This document shows positions 60,651-64,000 of a stretch of 64,000 nucleotides of DNA, piece after piece (position 1 is the stretch's first letter; every line of letters begins with the position of its first letter). Location of the stretch: assembly GCF_900497595.1 (NCBI RefSeq), contig NZ_UFQO01000007.1, positions 1 through 64,000 of the forward strand, written 5' to 3'. Below the pieces are notes generated by a model. That model was not told the origin of the DNA. It saw only the letters and a list, made by a program, of their open reading frames with translations, and did no database searches. The position numbers were made by a program, and so were the translations under genes. This stretch comes from Treponema pectinovorum. Lineage in GTDB: Bacteria; Spirochaetota; Spirochaetia; Treponematales; Treponemataceae.

Positions 60651-61856
60651 ATGGGAAATAACGTGCTACAACTGCAATTTGTTAATTTTAGAAAAGGCTC
60701 TTATATCGTTGTGGAGGGAAAGCCCCAAAACGACCTTTTTTATATAATTCAGTCGGGGAATGTGCAAGTTCATAGGGAAGCAAAGGTTTCCGCTCAAAAT
60801 TCTGAAATTTTAGGACCCGGCGACTTTATAGGCGTTATTTCTTGCATGTCGAATCATTCGCAGATTGACACTGTAATTGCGCTTTCTGATGTTGTATGTA
60901 TTTCTGTTCGTCGAGATCAATATCCAGAATTGATTGAACGCAATACTCCTGTTGCTATGAAGATTATACGCACTTTTGCAAACAGAATGCGTCAATTAAA
61001 CGATACTCTGATGCAGGCAGCTTTGAAGAATTCGGCAAGGCAATCTACTGAGCAAATTTTTAGAATTGCTTCATACTATGATAATATAAAGCAGCCTAGC
61101 ATCGCAATTTTTGCCTACTATCAATACATAAAGGAAAACCCTAAGGGCATTAATCTGCAAAAAGCAAAAGAAAGATTTACCGCATTGCGTCCAAAAAGCA
61201 AGGCTGTCTACTTTGAATCAAATCAGGACCTTTTGAGAGTTTATCCTAAAGACACTATGATTATGACAGAAAATCAGTCTGGTGCGGATATGTTTATAAT
61301 TCAAGATGGAAGGGTTAAGATTTCGAGGATTGTTGATGGAACGGAAATTACACTTGCAATCTTAAAAAAAGGCGATATGTTTGGAGAGATGGCTCTTTTG
61401 GAAAATAAACCGCGTTCTGCCTGTGCTATTGCAGAAGATGAATGCAGACTTATGACTGTAAATAAATCTAACTTTAATCAAATGGTTGCAACTCAGCCAC
61501 AGCTTATAGCACGCCTTACAACTATGCTTGCAGAAAGACTCTTCCAGACGCAGAGACAACTCGTGAACAGCCTTTTGCATAATCCTGTTGAAAGAATGCT
61601 TGATATGCTTGCTTTGCAGATTGAAAAATCTCGTGTGAATATCAATTCAAAATCAAAAGCACCATATCAAACGGATTTAACTCCGCAGGATATTGCAACT
61701 ATGTGTGGTCTTACTCAAAGCGAGCAGAATTTAAATCTCTATAAATTTATGATGGACCCCCACATCAGGTTGACTTCGGAAAATAAAATTTTGGTTTTGG
61801 ATTGCCTTGAACTTTTAAAGCAGAGTGCATTTTTCCGCAAGCAGAGTAAAAAATGA
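60651..61856 (+). CDS. Double cyclic-nucleotide-binding-domain regulator
   Basis: A 401-residue protein with two cNMP-binding jelly rolls. The first (about 8-115) has FRKGSYIVVEGKPQNDLFYI, SGNVQVHREA and LGPGDFIGVISC; the second (about 190-300) has MTENQSGADMFIIQDGRVKI and KKGDMFGEMALLENKPRSAC, the FGE-type phosphate cassette, so only the second looks able to bind ligand well. The C-terminus (LTPQDIATMCGLTQSEQNLN) resembles the Crp-type helix-turn-helix, giving a possible DNA-binding role. The ATG at 60651 has no ribosome binding site. It overlaps the next gene (ATGA). Confidence 0.82.
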   Translation: MGNNVLQLQFVNFRKGSYIVVEGKPQNDLFYIIQSGNVQVHREAKVSAQNSEILGPGDFIGVISCMSNHSQIDTVIALSDVVCISVRRDQYPELIERNTPVAMKIIRTFANRMRQLNDTLMQAALKNSARQSTEQIFRIASYYDNIKQPSIAIFAYYQYIKENPKGINLQKAKERFTALRPKSKAVYFESNQDLLRVYPKDTMIMTENQSGADMFIIQDGRVKISRIVDGTEITLAILKKGDMFGEMALLENKPRSACAIAEDECRLMTVNKSNFNQMVATQPQLIARLTTMLAERLFQTQRQLVNSLLHNPVERMLDMLALQIEKSRVNINSKSKAPYQTDLTPQDIATMCGLTQSEQNLNLYKFMMDPHIRLTSENKILVLDCLELLKQSAFFRKQSKK

Positions 61857-62398
61857 TAAAATCATCTTTTTGTAAGTTTCTATTCTTTTTCGTACTTGTT
61901 TTTGGGTTTACGCATTTATGTTTTGCTCTACCTAACGGCTATAAAAATATAAAACTTGGGATGAGCGTAGAAGAAGTAAAAAAAGTGTTAAAAGCGGACT
62001 CTGATTTTGGATATCTTGGCGACAGGGATGTAAGCCTTGCTCCAGAAAGCAAGCAGGTTTTGATAGAAACAGATGCTTCAAAAAATCCTTATTCGTTTTT
62101 TACAAGATGTTGGTTTCAATTTGTTGATGAAAAACTTTTTTCTATAACTTTGAATTTGAATGAAGAAAAATTAGATCACGCTTCTGTTTTTTCTTCTTTG
62201 GTAAAAAAATACGGAAATCCTACTTCCATAAATCCAAAAAAAAGCGTTTGGGAAAACGATTCGGTTTGCTTGAGTTTAGAGCGGCCTTTAACTTTAAAAT
62301 ATTTGGATAATAAGTCTTTTAAGAAAATGCAAGACGCGTCGTCTGTTCAAAAAACTTATGAAGAAAAAGCGATAGATGATTTTCTTGAAAGCCTTTGA
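61853..62398 (+). CDS. Secreted protein (unknown), partner of the cNMP protein
   Basis: A 181-residue protein with a signal peptide (FLFFFVLVFGFTHLCFA, cleavage near residue 25). The mature part starts LPNGYKNIKLGMSVEEVKKV, like small periplasmic domains with a GMS-x-EEV motif, and has an alternating helix-strand layout ending in a charged helix. I recognise no named family. The start overlaps the preceding stop (ATGA), so it is co-translated with the cNMP-domain protein. Confidence 0.75.
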   Translation: MIKSSFCKFLFFFVLVFGFTHLCFALPNGYKNIKLGMSVEEVKKVLKADSDFGYLGDRDVSLAPESKQVLIETDASKNPYSFFTRCWFQFVDEKLFSITLNLNEEKLDHASVFSSLVKKYGNPTSINPKKSVWENDSVCLSLERPLTLKYLDNKSFKKMQDASSVQKTYEEKAIDDFLESL

Positions 62399-62532
62399 TT
62401 TTGCGGGTTCTTAGATTCAACGGATTTTGCAGAAAGAGGGCGATGCATTTTTTGAAAAGACGACACTTTTGCATACGCCCACTCATTTTTTAAATTCGAT
62501 GCATTCTTTAGACTTTGCGAAACCTACTGTTT
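62399..62532. other. Short gap with a coding-like stretch
   Basis: From 62415 a plus-strand frame with no start codon near its beginning runs 53 codons (IQRILQKEGDAFFEKTTLLH, then SLDFAKPTVFTEVL) to a TAG at 62576, overlapping the DUF192 3' end. Its composition is protein-like, so it could be a gene remnant, but I recognise no family. Confidence 0.3.
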
Positions 62533-62973
62533 TTACGGAAGTATTAAAAAATCGCCTTCTTTTATATTGTTTTTAGCAAACCACCCCTGCGGAACTTCTA
62601 ATGCATAGCGCACGCTTACTGTGCTTGTTACGCTTGCAAGTGAATATGGTGTCATGTCGAAGATGTCGCGGATTTTTCCATTTTTGTCGATATAGGCGAT
62701 AGAAAGCGGATGTGGAGTATTTTTCATCCAAAAGCTTAAAATCTGGTCGCGTTCAAATATAAAAAGCATTCCCGTTCCATCTGGAATTTTTATCCTTTCC
62801 ATAAAACCGTGATTCCGCTCTTCTTGTGTTATAGCAAGCTCAACCTTTATTTTTAATTCTCGCTTGTCTTGAGTCTGTATTTTTAGTGTCGCAGTTTGCA
62901 ACTTTTGTGCGCAGGCTGTAAAAATAGAAAAGAATAGGATGAGAAAAGGAATTAAGAGCGATTTTTTATACAT
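62533..62973 (-). CDS. DUF192 lipoprotein
   Basis: A 146-residue lipoprotein: signal KKSLLIPFLILFFSIFTAC with lipobox FTAC. The mature domain is DUF192: VELAITQEERNHGFMERIKI, GMLFIFERDQILSFWMKNTP and LSIAYIDKNGKIRDIFDMTP, then RYALEVPQGWFAKNNIKEGD. The family's function is not established. I start at the ATG at 62973, which overlaps the end of the TPR gene by eight bases; the longer frame upstream is inside that gene. Co-translation with the TPR protein is likely. Confidence 0.87.
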   Translation of the reverse strand: MYKKSLLIPFLILFFSIFTACAQKLQTATLKIQTQDKRELKIKVELAITQEERNHGFMERIKIPDGTGMLFIFERDQILSFWMKNTPHPLSIAYIDKNGKIRDIFDMTPYSLASVTSTVSVRYALEVPQGWFAKNNIKEGDFLILP

Positions 62974-64000
62974 CAAGTTTTGCCAATTCGCTAGCTGCAA
63001 TGCGGTCTTCTGGATCAAATTCCAACACGGTCTGGAAATACGCCGCTGCAAGCGCTGTGTTTCCTTCTTTTAAAGCTAAATATCCAAGATTTGAAATTAT
63101 TTTTGTATTTTCGTTTTCCAAAGCAAGCGCTTTTTCTAAGGAAGACTTTGCTTTTTTTAAGTCATCTTCTTCCATGTAGCAGATTGCAAGTTCGTTGTAG
63201 GTGTCGGCTTTTTGTCCGCCTTCTAAACTTAAGGCTTTTTCAAAAGCGAGAATTGCATCGGCATATCGTTTTTTTTGCCGTAATCCCCAGCCAAGCATAA
63301 ACCAGGCGTTCCAGACTTCTGGATTTTTTTCTAAAAATTTGTGAATTTGTTCAAGTCCTTTTTCAACTTCGCCTTTGTTTATACAGTCGTAGGCAAGTTT
63401 ATAACTTTCATCTTCTAAATTTTGATTGCTTATTTCGTCCAAAAGTTCCTGTGCACGATTTTTCTTATAAATTCCGTTTTCGCCCATGGCTTCATCATCT
63501 GTATCGCAGGTTAAGGCAAGATATGTTTCCAGGCAACTTTTTGCTTCTTTAAATAAACGCTTTTTTAGATAGTAAAACGCTGCGTTAAAAAAAGCATCTG
63601 GGATTGCAGGTTCGTTTTCCATTGCCTGCTTGTAATAAAAAATTGCATCGGCATCGTAGGCGTCGGCATCTTCTGTGAGTCCCGAATTTCTATATGAATC
63701 TGCTCTCTGGTCAAAAAAGACCGCGGTGTTTAAAACTGTTGCAATATCTTCTGGATCAAAACCGCGCAAAGAAGCAAAAATTTCTTCTGCAAGTTCATAA
63801 TCCTGATTTTTAGTTTTTAGAATCGCCGCCTCTGTGAGTTCTTTTTTTAAATTCGGCCTTACCTTTGCTAAAATCGAACGATAGTAGAGTATGTTTTTGT
63901 TTTCGCTGTCGTATGCCATTACAGCAAGAAGCCCTGCAAGAATTTGCTCTTCTTTTAATTGAGAGATGTCAAAATTGCTCGAAGAATCACCGTCTTTTTT
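62966..64000 (-). CDS. TPR-repeat protein (5' end outside the window)
   Basis: The frame is open to the window edge, so the N-terminus is missing; 344 residues are visible. Tandem tetratricopeptide repeats dominate: AEEIFASLRGFDPEDIATVL, AIFYYKQAMENEPAIPDAFF, WNAWFMLGWGLRQKKRYADA, ILAFEKALSLEGGQKADTYN and LGYLALKEGNTALAAAYFQT. These form a helical scaffold for protein binding. No signal or membrane segment is in view, but one could lie upstream. It is coupled to the DUF192 lipoprotein gene. Confidence 0.88.
   Translation of the reverse strand, partial: KKDGDSSSNFDISQLKEEQILAGLLAVMAYDSENKNILYYRSILAKVRPNLKKELTEAAILKTKNQDYELAEEIFASLRGFDPEDIATVLNTAVFFDQRADSYRNSGLTEDADAYDADAIFYYKQAMENEPAIPDAFFNAAFYYLKKRLFKEAKSCLETYLALTCDTDDEAMGENGIYKKNRAQELLDEISNQNLEDESYKLAYDCINKGEVEKGLEQIHKFLEKNPEVWNAWFMLGWGLRQKKRYADAILAFEKALSLEGGQKADTYNELAICYMEEDDLKKAKSSLEKALALENENTKIISNLGYLALKEGNTALAAAYFQTVLEFDPEDRIAASELAKLDV

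Overview
This window comes from an AT-rich spirochaete, most likely a host-associated or rumen/gut Treponema. The evidence is an EF-G of the spirochaetal/mitochondrial EFG1 type, fliS beside a FlgN-like gene under a textbook sigma-28 promoter, many treponemal-type lipoproteins and outer-membrane barrels, a double cNMP-domain regulator, and a large pectate-lyase lipoprotein as expected of pectin-degrading treponemes. Genus is an inference from protein character; no rRNA is present.

Layout. 0.4-11.4 kb (mostly minus strand): a RecA-like P-loop protein and EF-G, a hairpin- and repeat-filled gap, an outer-membrane-type protein and a SPOR protein, a broken lipoprotein gene, coaE and polA, and a second barrel protein. 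11.6-23.7 kb (plus): fliS and a FlgN-like gene, ftsH, a LolA-like gene, rodZ, rimO, a uvrD/pcrA helicase and the pectate lyase. 23.9-29.2 kb (plus): gatC-gatA-gatB for Gln-tRNA/Asn-tRNA amidation, an odd aminotransferase-like protein and two small membrane proteins. 29.3-33.5 kb (minus): tRNA-Arg(CCT), an MBL-fold enzyme, and a tight HAD phosphatase / FGGY kinase / PRPP synthetase operon. 34.0-39.2 kb: a PhnP-like MBL enzyme, rpmB, a Wzi-like barrel and uvrB. 39.4-47.4 kb (plus): an FGE-fold protein, a lipoprotein and a complete peptide-type ABC transporter (binding protein, two permeases, a fused double ATPase). 47.6-49.4 kb: two small membrane or secreted proteins and an acyl-ACP thioesterase.

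49.4-58 kb is an accessory island made largely of debris: a degraded IS30-type element, two tiny phage-type ORFs, a phage minor-capsid (MuF-like) fragment whose C-terminal part resembles a papain-like toxin followed by a small immunity-like gene, an 11-repeat type II CRISPR array, cas2, only the tail of cas1, and no cas9. Beyond these lie fragments with DUF2786-, DUF4406- and DUF5710-like sequence, a multiply broken DNA helicase gene and an acyltransferase. 58-64 kb returns to ordinary genes: DUF1697, an iron alcohol dehydrogenase, the cNMP-binding regulator and its partner, a DUF192 lipoprotein and a TPR protein that runs off the edge.

The most interesting points are: (1) every perfect CRISPR repeat contains a complete sigma-70-like promoter pointing into the next spacer, in an array cut off from cas9 and abutting phage fragments; (2) the still-open toxin-like end of an otherwise broken phage capsid gene with a small downstream gene that could be its immunity protein; (3) GC-rich dispersed elements in intergenic gaps, inside the gatCAB operon, and a similar GC-rich segment kept in frame inside polA; (4) a run of hairpins with variable stems but a recurring GGAT-type loop.
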